Below are positions 43,854-53,891 of a stretch of DNA of 64,000 bases, piece after piece (position 1 is the first letter of the stretch; every line of letters begins with the position of its first letter). The position numbers and the translations under genes were made by a program. The stretch is from Paraglaciecola algarum (GTDB taxonomy: Bacteria > Pseudomonadota > Gammaproteobacteria > Enterobacterales > Alteromonadaceae): assembly GCF_021532655.1 (NCBI RefSeq), contig NZ_JAKGAS010000016.1, positions 1 through 64,000 of the forward strand, read 5' to 3'. Under the pieces are notes generated by a model, which was not told the DNA's origin, did no database searches, and saw nothing but the letters and a program-made list of their open reading frames with translations.

Positions 43854-45335
43854 TTAAGATCTGCTCGCACAATATTGCTTGATGTAATCTTGATGCGAGG
43901 GTAGAGATGAAGCCCTTTGCTCAATTAATTCGCGCATATCACCTAAAAATTTGCTCAATTCTTTAGCACTCATGTTATCAACGATTGGATGATAGTTTTC
44001 AGGTGTTAAACCTTGACCAATCATAACTTGCATCCATGAGTCTTCAAATAACTCATCATTTTTTAAACACACATGTCCAGATTGTTTAAACAGCTCTATT
44101 CGATGTTTCAAAGACTCGGGTATGCTCATTTGGGTATGATACTGCCAATAGGGGCTATCATCACGCTCTGTGACTACATAATGCAAAATAATGAAATCTC
44201 GAATGGAAGCTATATCCACTTCGGTTTGCTGATTAAATTCATCAATATCGACTTGGCGCAAACCATTAACCGGAATTAGTTTAAGTAAACGAATTATGGA
44301 TTGTTGAATCAAATGAATACTGGTGGATTCTAAAGGCTCTAAAAATCCTGATGACAAACCTATGGCAACACAGTTTTTGTTCCAGTGTTGACTGCGACTC
44401 CCTGTTTTAAAGCCAATTTTTCTAGGTGTGGTAAGAGGCTTTCCTTCAATATTATTGAGTAGGAGTTGCTCTGCTGCTTGGTCATCTAAAAACCGGCTAC
44501 TATAAATTAACCCGTTACCGACTCTATGTTGTAAAGGTATTTTCCATTGCCAACCACTGGCATGGGCAATCGAGCGCGTATAAGGAAGTGGCGGCTCGGT
44601 GGATTGTGTTTGTACTGCAATTGCACTGTCATTGATTAACCAGTGGGACCAATCTTTATAGGGGGTTTTTAATGCATCACCAATTAATAGGGCTCTTTGT
44701 CCAGTACAATCTATAAATAAGTCGCCACTAATATTTTGACCAGACTCAAGGGCTAAGCTCTCAATTTCACCACTGTTTGTTGTGAGTGTAACTTCAGCAA
44801 TTTTACCTTCGACTCGCCTAAAGCTTTGGTTCTTTTCGCAAAGCATTCTTAAATATTGAGCATAGGCAGTTGCGTCTAAATGATAAGCGTAATTAATACC
44901 TTTATTTTGCACTCGAGCAAATTTACCTTTTAAGGCTGCGACTCTTTCCAAACAAAAATCGCCAAATTCATATTTAAGCCCAAGTTGCTTTCCTTTTAAC
45001 CAAAAATGTTGAAAGTCAGCAGCCCAACAATCTTTACCTGTTACACCAAATCCATGGAAGTATTGGTGTTGGGTATTTCTCCAGTTTTCAAAATTAATTC
45101 CAAGTTTAAAGGTGCCGCCTGTGGCCTTTAAAAACTCAGCTTCATTGATGTTCAATATTTCATGAAAAAACTCAAGGGTAGGGATAGTGGCTTCGCCCAC
45201 GCCAACCGTAGCGATATCATCAGATTCGACTAATACCACTTCAGTGTTTTTGATTAGCCTAGTCATAGCAACGGCTGTCATCCAGCCAGCGGTACCACCT
45301 CCTGCAATGACTATTTTAGTTTTATGTTCTTTCAC
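43854..45335 (-). CDS. Tryptophan-halogenase family flavoprotein 1
   Basis: 493 residues. FAD motif AGGGTAGWMTA (about 11-21), GVGEATIP, the catalytic Lys in GGTFKLGI (Lys about 77), WQWKIP (the WxWxIP signature of flavin-dependent halogenases, about 265), and GLSSGFLEPLEST with the conserved active-site Glu. It therefore keeps the residues used to make and direct hypohalous acid, with reduced flavin supplied by a partner reductase. The acceptor is unknown. Closest in pattern to halogenase 4 here. It stands alone behind the terminator at 45397. Confidence 0.9.
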   Translation of the reverse strand: MKEHKTKIVIAGGGTAGWMTAVAMTRLIKNTEVVLVESDDIATVGVGEATIPTLEFFHEILNINEAEFLKATGGTFKLGINFENWRNTQHQYFHGFGVTGKDCWAADFQHFWLKGKQLGLKYEFGDFCLERVAALKGKFARVQNKGINYAYHLDATAYAQYLRMLCEKNQSFRRVEGKIAEVTLTTNSGEIESLALESGQNISGDLFIDCTGQRALLIGDALKTPYKDWSHWLINDSAIAVQTQSTEPPLPYTRSIAHASGWQWKIPLQHRVGNGLIYSSRFLDDQAAEQLLLNNIEGKPLTTPRKIGFKTGSRSQHWNKNCVAIGLSSGFLEPLESTSIHLIQQSIIRLLKLIPVNGLRQVDIDEFNQQTEVDIASIRDFIILHYVVTERDDSPYWQYHTQMSIPESLKHRIELFKQSGHVCLKNDELFEDSWMQVMIGQGLTPENYHPIVDNMSAKELSKFLGDMRELIEQRASSLPSHQDYIKQYCASRS

Positions 45336-45387
45336 TTAAGCCTCGTGGTTATTGTTTTTGTTAGATGTTTTTATTGTAATGACTATT

Positions 45388-45399
45388 TTTGGTAACAAA
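45388..45399. promoter_or_regulatory. Weak operator-like site upstream of halogenase 1
   Basis: TTTGGTAACAAA differs at one base from TTTGTTAACAAA at 55538; it lies 53 bp before the halogenase 1 start and touches the terminator stem. Confidence 0.3.
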
Positions 45400-45427
45400 A
45401 AGGCCTAGTGAAATTCACTAGGCCTTT
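45397..45427 (-). terminator. Terminator of the TonB receptor 1-lipoprotein 1 operon
   Basis: AAAGGCCTAGTGAA and TTCACTAGGCCTTT form a 14-bp stem around an A, with TTTTTG on the minus strand. Confidence 0.88.
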
Positions 45428-45455
45428 GGCTTATGTTTTTATTAGTAATCTCAGA

Positions 45456-48002
45456 TTACTGAGGTACCGGGAACAACTTAATGTTGTCTATTTCGAAGGT
45501 TTGTCCACCTGGAATATTAATTTCCACCCGAACTTTTGCGTTTTCCCAATCGAAATCAACGTCACTTGCGTACTTTCCAAGGTTTCCATTCCAGTCAGTA
45601 CCAATGGATTGCGTATTTAAGTGATATGCATAGGTATTCCACTCTGTCGAGCTTGGTTTGGCAAATGCACCTTTACGTACCCAATTACCAGTCTCCTCAT
45701 CTACAATTCTAGCTAGAAGTGGTGATGGGTTAGCGCCATTCGGATCAGAATAAGTAGGGTTACTTAAATCAAACTGCAAAATGTAACGCATACCTTTTTT
45801 GATACCACCTTGAATTAGATTGTTAGAATCTAAATACAGCGTACCACCACCAGGTCCGGCAGTTGCTTCAAGACCATATTGTAAGTCATCGGTATTTTGT
45901 ACTCGGTTGGCTTCTTCAGTAACGGCTAGGGTGACATCCCCAGTAACAGCCCACCCTCCAGCTGTGCCTGAGGTAAATACTCCATCAGGAATGAGGTCAC
46001 GAGATTTCTGATAGTCGTATTTTATCATCGAGAAATTATCGTAAGTACCTGTAGCTAGACGGAAAGTGACGTCAAAAGTCGCATCTTTCGTGAAGAACTC
46101 GTTGGCATCTACGTATGTTAAAGAATGTTCTACCCAATCATTAGTACCGCCGTTGGCAGAGTTTTCAATTTGGAATGGATCGTTTGTGTCACCATTTTTA
46201 TTAAAGGAAACTCGCACGCCACCCCATGCCGCGTTTTGTTTACTGTTGAAGCTGATGTAGTAATCATCCCCTTCTTCGATTTTACCTTGCTCTATACCCG
46301 CTACATCAATTTCCATAAAGGTATTATCTGCAGCTACATTTAGCCCGTACTCTCCACTTGCCGCAGCTTCCATTGCAACAGAAGCCACACCATCACCACC
46401 TTGCCAAGCACTACCGTCTAAACTACCTGTTTCAAAGGTGTTGTAGTCAGGATTAGTCTTATGGAAAAGGTTGTGGTTAGCACCTGTGACATTAATATTT
46501 AACGTGCGCTCATCAGAGGTAAACAAACCATCGGTTAATCTATAGGTATAAGATAATGTTCTGCTTTCACCTGGTGCCAAGTCTAAGAACCCATATGGAT
46601 CAACTTTCACCACATTAGGATTAGATAAATCGATACCATAACCAGTACTACCATCTGCAGCAACAAAATCAATCACCTGCATATTGTCACCATCTAGATC
46701 AAATGCGCCTTCTTTTAAATCAAAAGTAGTAATAGCGGCATTGGTACCCATAGGTTTATCTAATACGGCTTCAGTAAACTCTGGTGGGTTAACAACATCC
46801 GCACCTTTAATAGTTACAATGAAGCTACGGTCAGTAGTATTGTTATCATCTGAGACTTGGTAAGTAAACTCAAGGTCTACTGAATCACCACGGTTTAATG
46901 CATCTGCATAAGGTGCGGGGTCAATTTCGACCATATATTCAACTATGCCACGCTCTTCAGTCCATTTAGTTGTATCATTAGTTGGATTGTAAACACCTGG
47001 AGGCGTTCCTTCTGGTGCCGTTACTCCTAACACATCTAACCGCTCAACTGTGTAGTCTTGAGACCTATATATCTCGGTTAAATCTCCCACTTCACCTTTA
47101 AGTATTTCAATATCTTCAATATCTTGATCATAGATACCTTCTGCGATATTGATCTTGATGGGCTCGTCTTTTTCTGACAAAACAATTGGTTTAATTTCAA
47201 ACGGTTTACGTTCGCCAGTATCATCATCAAGAATTGGCTCACCATCTTCATTGAGTTCAATAAATACTGGTGCTGTATCTTCACCGTCAATAACAATTTT
47301 AATCCTTCTATCTATGCTTGATTCGCCATCCGTTACCTTATAAATAAGGTGTATTTGCGATGTTTGGCCTGTTCTGAGTATAGGTGCAAACTTTGAAGGA
47401 TTTACCATTATTGAGGTTTCTTTCAACTCTAAACCATAAATAAGTTCATTTGTAACAGGTAAGTTTTGAAGTTCACGAATCTCTTCTTCCTGTTCAAATG
47501 TAGTATCGATGATATTGCCTTCAGCATCGAATAAATCTAACGCTTCAAGAATTGGATCACAGATCTCTGGATAATCAGGAGCATTGCCTAATGTGTCTGA
47601 ACAGTTAGGCCCTTCCCACAAAAATTGGACATTTTCTACTGACAGTGCAGAGCCGTTATCTGCGTCAGATATGCCTGTTAATAGATCAATTTCTACATGG
47701 GCTACAGGCTCTGGATTTCTTGAATCGTTACTCGGAAAACTCCCAGCACTTTCTTTAAAACGATACTCCCACTCCAATTTACCATCATCGTTATCGTAGG
47801 TAGATGTCATCCATTTGATATCGCCATTGGCATAAGCTGCAGCATCAGTATAACCCTCTACTACTAATACTGAAGTATCTAGCATGGGAGCTGTTTTATT
47901 TTCGATTTTTACTATTTCGTTATCTGTTCCGCCACCACAGCCATAGAGTGCAGTCATCACCGCCGGAACTAATAGATTTTTATATTTAAATTTCATTTTC
48001 AT
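45456..48002 (-). CDS. Surface-type lipoprotein 1 with Ig/cadherin-like and carbohydrate-binding-like modules
   Basis: 848 residues. Signal with lipobox ALYGC near residue 22, then GGGTDNE. The middle (about 40-530) holds repeated Ig/cadherin-like units (YKVTDGESS, YQVSDDNNTTDRSF, YRLTDGLFTSDERTL). The C-terminal third has two jelly-roll-like modules opening NPDYNTFETGSLDGSAW (about 537) and PDGVFTSGTAGGWAVTG (about 690), like CenC/CBM4-type carbohydrate-binding domains. It is 11 bp after its TonB receptor and ends in a terminator. I infer an outer-membrane partner that captures ligand for the receptor, similar in principle to SusD but unrelated in fold. Confidence 0.8.
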   Translation of the reverse strand: MKMKFKYKNLLVPAVMTALYGCGGGTDNEIVKIENKTAPMLDTSVLVVEGYTDAAAYANGDIKWMTSTYDNDDGKLEWEYRFKESAGSFPSNDSRNPEPVAHVEIDLLTGISDADNGSALSVENVQFLWEGPNCSDTLGNAPDYPEICDPILEALDLFDAEGNIIDTTFEQEEEIRELQNLPVTNELIYGLELKETSIMVNPSKFAPILRTGQTSQIHLIYKVTDGESSIDRRIKIVIDGEDTAPVFIELNEDGEPILDDDTGERKPFEIKPIVLSEKDEPIKINIAEGIYDQDIEDIEILKGEVGDLTEIYRSQDYTVERLDVLGVTAPEGTPPGVYNPTNDTTKWTEERGIVEYMVEIDPAPYADALNRGDSVDLEFTYQVSDDNNTTDRSFIVTIKGADVVNPPEFTEAVLDKPMGTNAAITTFDLKEGAFDLDGDNMQVIDFVAADGSTGYGIDLSNPNVVKVDPYGFLDLAPGESRTLSYTYRLTDGLFTSDERTLNINVTGANHNLFHKTNPDYNTFETGSLDGSAWQGGDGVASVAMEAAASGEYGLNVAADNTFMEIDVAGIEQGKIEEGDDYYISFNSKQNAAWGGVRVSFNKNGDTNDPFQIENSANGGTNDWVEHSLTYVDANEFFTKDATFDVTFRLATGTYDNFSMIKYDYQKSRDLIPDGVFTSGTAGGWAVTGDVTLAVTEEANRVQNTDDLQYGLEATAGPGGGTLYLDSNNLIQGGIKKGMRYILQFDLSNPTYSDPNGANPSPLLARIVDEETGNWVRKGAFAKPSSTEWNTYAYHLNTQSIGTDWNGNLGKYASDVDFDWENAKVRVEINIPGGQTFEIDNIKLFPVPQ

Positions 48003-48013
48003 TATTCCTTACT

Positions 48014-51000
48014 CTAGAAATTAACCCTTAGGTTTAAACGGTAGGTACGACCTGTATGTTGCAATAATGTCGTTCTGCTTTTATTCACATCATCTTCAAG
48101 TGCATTACCTTCGTTAAACAGAATTCCTTCTCCTTGCGCATTTACATCACCTAAATCATGTTCACGACTGGTGTAGTAACGACGAACGCCTTCATTGGTC
48201 AAGTTTAATGCCTGAAGAGAAAGTTGAATATCATTAGTGATACTGTAACTAGCTGATAGGTCGAATGTCCCCGTTCCTTCTTGCCAAACAGAGCCTTCAT
48301 TTTGGAATTCAGTAACAAGCTCATCTGATTTTCCACGGTACGCTAGACGAATTTGGTGTCCATCTTGTTCCCAGAAAACCGTCGCGTTGTAGCTGTGTTT
48401 CGGTGTCCAAGAACGAGGCATTTGTGGTAAAATTTTACCGGGCTCTAGAGTTGACTCTTGTTCATCAGTTTTAGAGTTTTGGAAGGTATAATTAACGGTT
48501 GTACCTAAACCACTCATCCAGCCAGGTAAAAAGTCATAAACCTGTGAGTAGGACATTTCTATACCTGTGATGGTTGCACCATCACCATTGATGATGCGCT
48601 GAGCGTCGTATTTAGCACAATAATTGAGTAAATCTGAATCGTCGAACCACCAATCTGAACTAACAGCACCCAAGGCGCCACGAGCTGGCATACAACCGGC
48701 CTGTCCAATTTCTGTATATCCCGTTGGATTGGCGGCAAAGTATTCTCGAATTTGCTCTTCGCTTCTAATTAATTGGCCAGCGTCATAGCCCGATAGGTCT
48801 TTATCACGTAAATCATCAACATATACTACCGAAGATTCAGTGACGATAAAGTCAGACATATCTTTATTAAACAAAGCCACTGATACCATACTACTTGGGT
48901 TAAAGTACCACTCAAAAGATAAGTCTAAATTAACCGATTCTTGTGGTAACAATTGCGGATTATTTAAGGTAATACGAGAGCCTCGGGTATCGTTAGTTGG
49001 ATCACCCCAAATACCTTCATTTAGGTTAAATCCAGGCTTTAAACTATCAATAGGTGGTCTGGACATGGTTTTAGATACAGCAAAACGAGCTATCAAGTCC
49101 TGTCCTATTTGATAGTTTAAATTTAAACTAGGTAAAATCATGTCATAAACGTTTGTTCCGACAGTAGGAAAGTTTCGTCGACTATTATCTGGAGCGGTTG
49201 TACCATATTGTGTTGGATCATCTGTGAAAACATCAACAGCCAACGTACTTATGTCACTGTGGCGTCTATTCCACCACCAACCACCTTGCTCAGCATTTTG
49301 AGTGGTTCGTACATCAAAACATGGATAGCCACTTGGATCTTGTGGTAAACGTGTTGGGTTATTAGGATCAGATCTATCCCAACCGTTACCGTCTATGCGG
49401 TTTTCTTGGAATTTGCCTTGCGGGTTAGGAGCGAACAATTCTTCTGTTACGCAGCTATCTAGGTTCTGATTACGTAACTGACGCCATACAAATGGGTCAT
49501 AAAGCCTATTAGCAGGGTCACCAAATTGAGCTCCAGAACTACCATAGGTTTCTACTTCTGTTTCAATGTAACGTAATCCAATATCACCGGTTAGTTTGCT
49601 ATCTAAGTATTCAAAATTAACTTTAAAGTAAGCGGCTTTATTTTCTAGAATGGCTTGTCGGGTTCTAGAGTTGTCAACTTCAAAGTTATTACCTTCGAGA
49701 CCATAAGCCATTTCAATGAGTTGATCTGAGCTAACTAATTGCCATCCATCGGTAATATTATTTCTAGGAATACCAAATGCTGACATAAAGTTATCTACAG
49801 GGAATGCTTCGTCTGTAGCATAATTGGCTGCACTAATAGAGCCAATACCTTCACCCGCAATAACCCCTTTTAATCCAGCTACGTTACCTTCGGCATCAAA
49901 ACGGATAATCTGAATTGGCTGGGTTGTGTTACGGAATTGCCCCAGTTGATCATCTACATATTTATCACGCTCGGACCATTTAGCCCCAAATTCAACTTTG
50001 GTAATGCCCGCAAAATCTAAATCGTAATCAAAATCAACAAAGGCAGTTTTTTGCGTATCCGTTACTTCGCGTTCAGTCATTCCCATCCAGTTAACTGCTT
50101 GGGCAGCAATATCGTCTGGATTAAAAGCAGAACGACCCATATTGTCGCTATTGTTATCTGGATCCATTAAAGATACGAAGCCATCACCGAATATAAAGTG
50201 ACATACGCCTGAGCTACAGTCATAACCAGCAGGTTGTATACCAGTATGTGGCGTACCATAAGCATCTGCACGAGCTTTAACCTGAGCCTGCACACCATAA
50301 CTATTGAACAAATTCATGTTTATATTTTCGGTAGGCTTTAAGTGGGTTTGTGAATAATTCACACCCACTTCCATTTTTAAGTCTTCAGTTATGTATTGAG
50401 TAATATTTAAATTGGCCACTTTGTTTACAGTGGTATCAAGACTCGTCGAACGTTTCATGCCACCATCAGCAAAACGGTTTACGTTTCTTACTAACGTACG
50501 TGATTCTGGGTCAATTACCCACCAGTCTTGTTGGGGATCAGTGTAAGTAGGGTAATTGTCTTCACCTGGAATTCCAGAGTTTTCATTATAGATACCTTCT
50601 CTATAATTAGCTTCGTCAGCACGAGCACGAATACCTACACCGTGACTGGAATTGGCAACATCTTGGGTGGCCCAGTTAAGGTTTAATACAATATTGGTAT
50701 CATCTGTTGGTTGATATTGAATGGTAGTGTCGATACCTTGGCGGTTACGTTCGTTCGTAAATAGGTTATATTCCACACCGTTTGCAGCAAGTACATTAAC
50801 GTCATTGACAATATTGCCGTCCAAATCTCGGGCTATATATGCATTCACAGCATCGAATTCGTTGACACTCATTTGATCTCTGCGAATAGAAGAAGTTTCA
50901 TCAACAGCTGTGATTAATATTCCTAACGTTTCGTCTAAGAATTTATGAGAAAATGTACCAGATAGTTTGTGATCCGCATTTTCAGAGAAATCATTATAAC

Positions 51001-51586
51001 GGCCTTGAATTGATAGACGGCGTACGTCTTTAGCTATGTCTAATGGCTTTACTGTGTTTAAACGAATAGACGCACCTAGAGAGCCTTCATCGTGGTCAGC
51101 ACTAGGTGTTTTAACTACGTTTATACTAGATAATACGTCAGCGGAGAAAGCACTTAAGTCAACGGCTTGGTTAAAATCCGCAGAAGTCAAAGTTACGCCG
51201 TTTAGCGTAATAACGTTTTGGTCTGGATTTGCACCACGAACCGTTACCTTAGTCCCTTCACCGTCGGCGGTTTGGACGGATACGCCTGTTACTCGCGAAA
51301 GTGCATCTGCGATGTTTTGGTCTGTTGATTTACCTATGTCTTCGGCGAAAATAGAATCAGATACGTTTTGACTTAAACGTTTTTCGTTCATCGATTTTAA
51401 AAGACTACCTTTAAAACCGGTTACTTCGATGACTTCTGTCTCATCTTCTTCTGCTGCGGTTGCAACATTAGTTTGATTAACGGCAGTCTTGGCTACCTCG
51501 TTTTCTTGAGCAAAAGCACTAGTACCGCTGGCTAACATAGCCAAAGTCAGCGCACTTAACTTAAACCTTGTTCCCGTGTTGTTCAT
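48014..51586 (-). CDS. TonB-dependent outer-membrane receptor 1
   Basis: 1190 residues. Signal peptide to SAFAQ (about 26), TonB-box-like EVIEVTG (about 51), plug domain with DIGKSTDQNIADALSRVTGVSV and VRGANPDQN (about 85-120), then the 22-strand barrel ending in RLNLRVNF with the C-terminal Phe used by BAM. This is the Xanthomonas/Caulobacter-type receptor family often linked to carbohydrate or complex organic uptake. Long extracellular loops include several cysteine pairs (YDCSSGVCHF). First gene of a two-gene operon. Confidence 0.95.
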   Translation of the reverse strand: MNNTGTRFKLSALTLAMLASGTSAFAQENEVAKTAVNQTNVATAAEEDETEVIEVTGFKGSLLKSMNEKRLSQNVSDSIFAEDIGKSTDQNIADALSRVTGVSVQTADGEGTKVTVRGANPDQNVITLNGVTLTSADFNQAVDLSAFSADVLSSINVVKTPSADHDEGSLGASIRLNTVKPLDIAKDVRRLSIQGRYNDFSENADHKLSGTFSHKFLDETLGILITAVDETSSIRRDQMSVNEFDAVNAYIARDLDGNIVNDVNVLAANGVEYNLFTNERNRQGIDTTIQYQPTDDTNIVLNLNWATQDVANSSHGVGIRARADEANYREGIYNENSGIPGEDNYPTYTDPQQDWWVIDPESRTLVRNVNRFADGGMKRSTSLDTTVNKVANLNITQYITEDLKMEVGVNYSQTHLKPTENINMNLFNSYGVQAQVKARADAYGTPHTGIQPAGYDCSSGVCHFIFGDGFVSLMDPDNNSDNMGRSAFNPDDIAAQAVNWMGMTEREVTDTQKTAFVDFDYDLDFAGITKVEFGAKWSERDKYVDDQLGQFRNTTQPIQIIRFDAEGNVAGLKGVIAGEGIGSISAANYATDEAFPVDNFMSAFGIPRNNITDGWQLVSSDQLIEMAYGLEGNNFEVDNSRTRQAILENKAAYFKVNFEYLDSKLTGDIGLRYIETEVETYGSSGAQFGDPANRLYDPFVWRQLRNQNLDSCVTEELFAPNPQGKFQENRIDGNGWDRSDPNNPTRLPQDPSGYPCFDVRTTQNAEQGGWWWNRRHSDISTLAVDVFTDDPTQYGTTAPDNSRRNFPTVGTNVYDMILPSLNLNYQIGQDLIARFAVSKTMSRPPIDSLKPGFNLNEGIWGDPTNDTRGSRITLNNPQLLPQESVNLDLSFEWYFNPSSMVSVALFNKDMSDFIVTESSVVYVDDLRDKDLSGYDAGQLIRSEEQIREYFAANPTGYTEIGQAGCMPARGALGAVSSDWWFDDSDLLNYCAKYDAQRIINGDGATITGIEMSYSQVYDFLPGWMSGLGTTVNYTFQNSKTDEQESTLEPGKILPQMPRSWTPKHSYNATVFWEQDGHQIRLAYRGKSDELVTEFQNEGSVWQEGTGTFDLSASYSITNDIQLSLQALNLTNEGVRRYYTSREHDLGDVNAQGEGILFNEGNALEDDVNKSRTTLLQHTGRTYRLNLRVNF

Positions 51587-51749
51587 GTGTTTCTCCCTTA
51601 GGGATGTTATTTGACTGACTTTAGCGATTGGGGAGTACCAAAATCAGAGCCTCTAATATAGTTATATAATTGCTTTATTAACAAAGGCTATACAACTCAG
51701 TAACACTATATACCGCCTTGCATTCAATAATCCATAAGTTCAATGATTG

Positions 51750-51761
51750 ATTGTTGACAAT
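51750..51761. promoter_or_regulatory. Putative GntR operator upstream of TonB receptor 1
   Basis: ATTGTTGACAAT, identical (inverted) to the site upstream of the PhyH gene, 164 bp before the receptor start. Confidence 0.6.
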
Positions 51762-52189
51762 GTTACACGGTGATTTTTCGGGTTTTTTGTAAGTTACAGG
51801 ACCATGTATTTTGTAACTAGCTAAAATATAAGGTTATTATTTAAATCCCCTTACGTATATTCACATGTAAAAGGATTAAATTAAAAATAAAATAAAATAA
51901 AAATCATAACGATTAAAGTAAATTTCATAAGGTGCGAAAAGCCCGCAAGAACAAAGGTAGTATTGTATTATAATTTATATGTAAATGAATATTTTGTATG
52001 TGATTTTAATGTAGAGTGGAATTTGAAAAGATGGTTTTCACCTCGTTTGTAAGCTTGTGAATGTTTATTTATATGAATACTAATTTCGTAAAAATGACTA
52101 TTTTGGGGTCATTTAATAAACTTTAATGCCTGTTAAATAAGGTTTTGTTTGTGTAGTTTGTTATGTTGTGATGTTTGTTGTAATCTAGT

Positions 52190-52201
52190 CTTGTTAGCAA
52201 T
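52190..52201. promoter_or_regulatory. Weaker operator-like site upstream of halogenase 2
   Basis: CTTGTTAGCAAT, two to three mismatches from the palindrome ATTGTTAACAAT, 168 bp before the halogenase 2 start. Confidence 0.35.
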
Positions 52202-52368
52202 AAATTTACATTTGGTTTTTTAGATTTTAATTGCTTGTCACTTATAGTTTTTATGCACTTTTTTAGTGCGCAATCAAATATAAAGAGTGTTAACTAAAAA
52301 TGCTAAAGAGGATTGTTGAGGTTGTTCACTCAATTTTGCTTGGTAATCTCTGACTAGAATAGAACTTC

Positions 52369-53868
52369 ATGACTAAACCTAGCACGGTTAAAAAAGAAAT
52401 TTTGATTGTTGGTGGTGGCACTGCTGGCTGGATGAGTGCCTGTTTAATGGCTAAAACTCTAGGCTCTGAACAATTTTCTATATCTTTGTTAGAGTCAAAT
52501 AATGTACCGACAGTTGGCGTCGGCGAAGGTTCGACCCCATATATTAAACGTTTTTTCGATGCCCTAGAAATTACTGAAGCCAAGTGGATGCCTGCATGCA
52601 GTGCGACTTATAAAGGAGGCATTACCTTTGCCAATTGGTCCACAAAAGCTGGTTTTGCCCAGTATTTTCACCCGTTTACAAGCTCCCTAGATGCTGAAAG
52701 TTTTGATGTATTTAAGCAAGTCACTCGATTAAAACATGCAAATTATCATGTAGATGCTCATCCTAATTACTATTTTTTACAGGCGGAATTGGTTAATCAA
52801 AAGCGAATCCCTGTATCTCAAGACAAACAAAAAGTTGATTCTATTTATGCTTACCATTTTGATGCAACTAAGCTTGGTTTGTTTTTAAAGGATTATGCTT
52901 GTTCGTTAGGAGTTAAACATATTGTCGATGATGTGACAGCTGTTAAATTAGCCGAATCTGGGGCAATTGAATCAGTGACTACTCAGTCAGGTCAAACCAT
53001 TTCAGCTGATATATTTGTGGATTGCACTGGCTTTAAAGCTTTGTTAATTGAAAAAACCTTAGGCGTGAACTTTAAGTCTTTTAAAGATAACTTATTTAAC
53101 GATTCTGCGGTGGCTATTGCTACACCTAAAGCTGACTTTTACGCTCCTCACACTATTTCAACTGCTATGAGTAATGGTTGGCGATGGGATATTCCTCTCA
53201 CATCGAGGACTGGAAATGGTTATGTATATAGTAGTGATTTTCAGTCTGCTAGTTCCGCTGAAGAAGAGCTTCGTAAAGCTATTCATATCCATGATGATGT
53301 CGAAGCCCGTCATATTAAGATGAAGGTAGGGCGATTAGAAAAACACTGGCATAAAAACTGTGTAGCTATTGGTTTATCTCAAGGTTTTATTGAACCGCTA
53401 GAAGCAACGGCATTACATATTGTGCAATTATCTATTGAACAGTTTATAGAGCAGTATAAGCGGGGGGATTATTCAGATAAGTATCAAGAGTATTATAATC
53501 ATGGGGTTAATCATTTATTTGAACATATTCGTGATTACATAGTCTTGCACTATTTAACCAACAGCAGGAGTGATACTGATTATTGGAAAGCATGTCGGCA
53601 TGACATTAAGATCTCGGATCGTCTGCAAGCTGCAATGGAAGTCTGGTGTAGTGGTGGAGATTTAGATGAAGAACTTAACTGTCAACAAGTCACCCAGTAT
53701 TACTCTTCAATGTCTTGGCATGTTTTATTGGCTGGTATGGGAGTGTTTCCAACCTCAAACCAGACAACACCAATCTCTCATCCCCAAGCTGAACAAGCAT
53801 TAAATGATATTAAGCGACATATATCTGCCCATACTTCATATTTCCCAAAGAGTAAAATGTCTACTTAA
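52369..53868 (+). CDS. Tryptophan-halogenase family flavoprotein 2
   Basis: 499 residues. VGGGTAGWMSA (about 11-21), GVGEGSTPYIKR (usual GVGEATIP altered), catalytic-type Lys in SATYKGGITF, WRWDIP, and GLSQGFIEPLEATALHI. Core halogenase residues are kept but several otherwise fixed positions differ, so it is the most divergent of the four. It is convergent with halogenase 3, only 23 bp between stops. Acceptor unknown. Confidence 0.88.
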   Translation: MTKPSTVKKEILIVGGGTAGWMSACLMAKTLGSEQFSISLLESNNVPTVGVGEGSTPYIKRFFDALEITEAKWMPACSATYKGGITFANWSTKAGFAQYFHPFTSSLDAESFDVFKQVTRLKHANYHVDAHPNYYFLQAELVNQKRIPVSQDKQKVDSIYAYHFDATKLGLFLKDYACSLGVKHIVDDVTAVKLAESGAIESVTTQSGQTISADIFVDCTGFKALLIEKTLGVNFKSFKDNLFNDSAVAIATPKADFYAPHTISTAMSNGWRWDIPLTSRTGNGYVYSSDFQSASSAEEELRKAIHIHDDVEARHIKMKVGRLEKHWHKNCVAIGLSQGFIEPLEATALHIVQLSIEQFIEQYKRGDYSDKYQEYYNHGVNHLFEHIRDYIVLHYLTNSRSDTDYWKACRHDIKISDRLQAAMEVWCSGGDLDEELNCQQVTQYYSSMSWHVLLAGMGVFPTSNQTTPISHPQAEQALNDIKRHISAHTSYFPKSKMST

Positions 53869-53891
53869 TAAGCCCTTTGCATCTGCTTTTA

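Larger units (their letters stand above)
51587..52368. other. Long divergent regulatory region between TonB receptor 1 and halogenase 2
   Basis: 782 bp, very AT-rich, no supportable gene on either strand. It contains operator-like sites at 51750 and 52190 and an A/T-rich run of AAAATAA repeats near 51890. It should carry two divergent promoters. Confidence 0.6.
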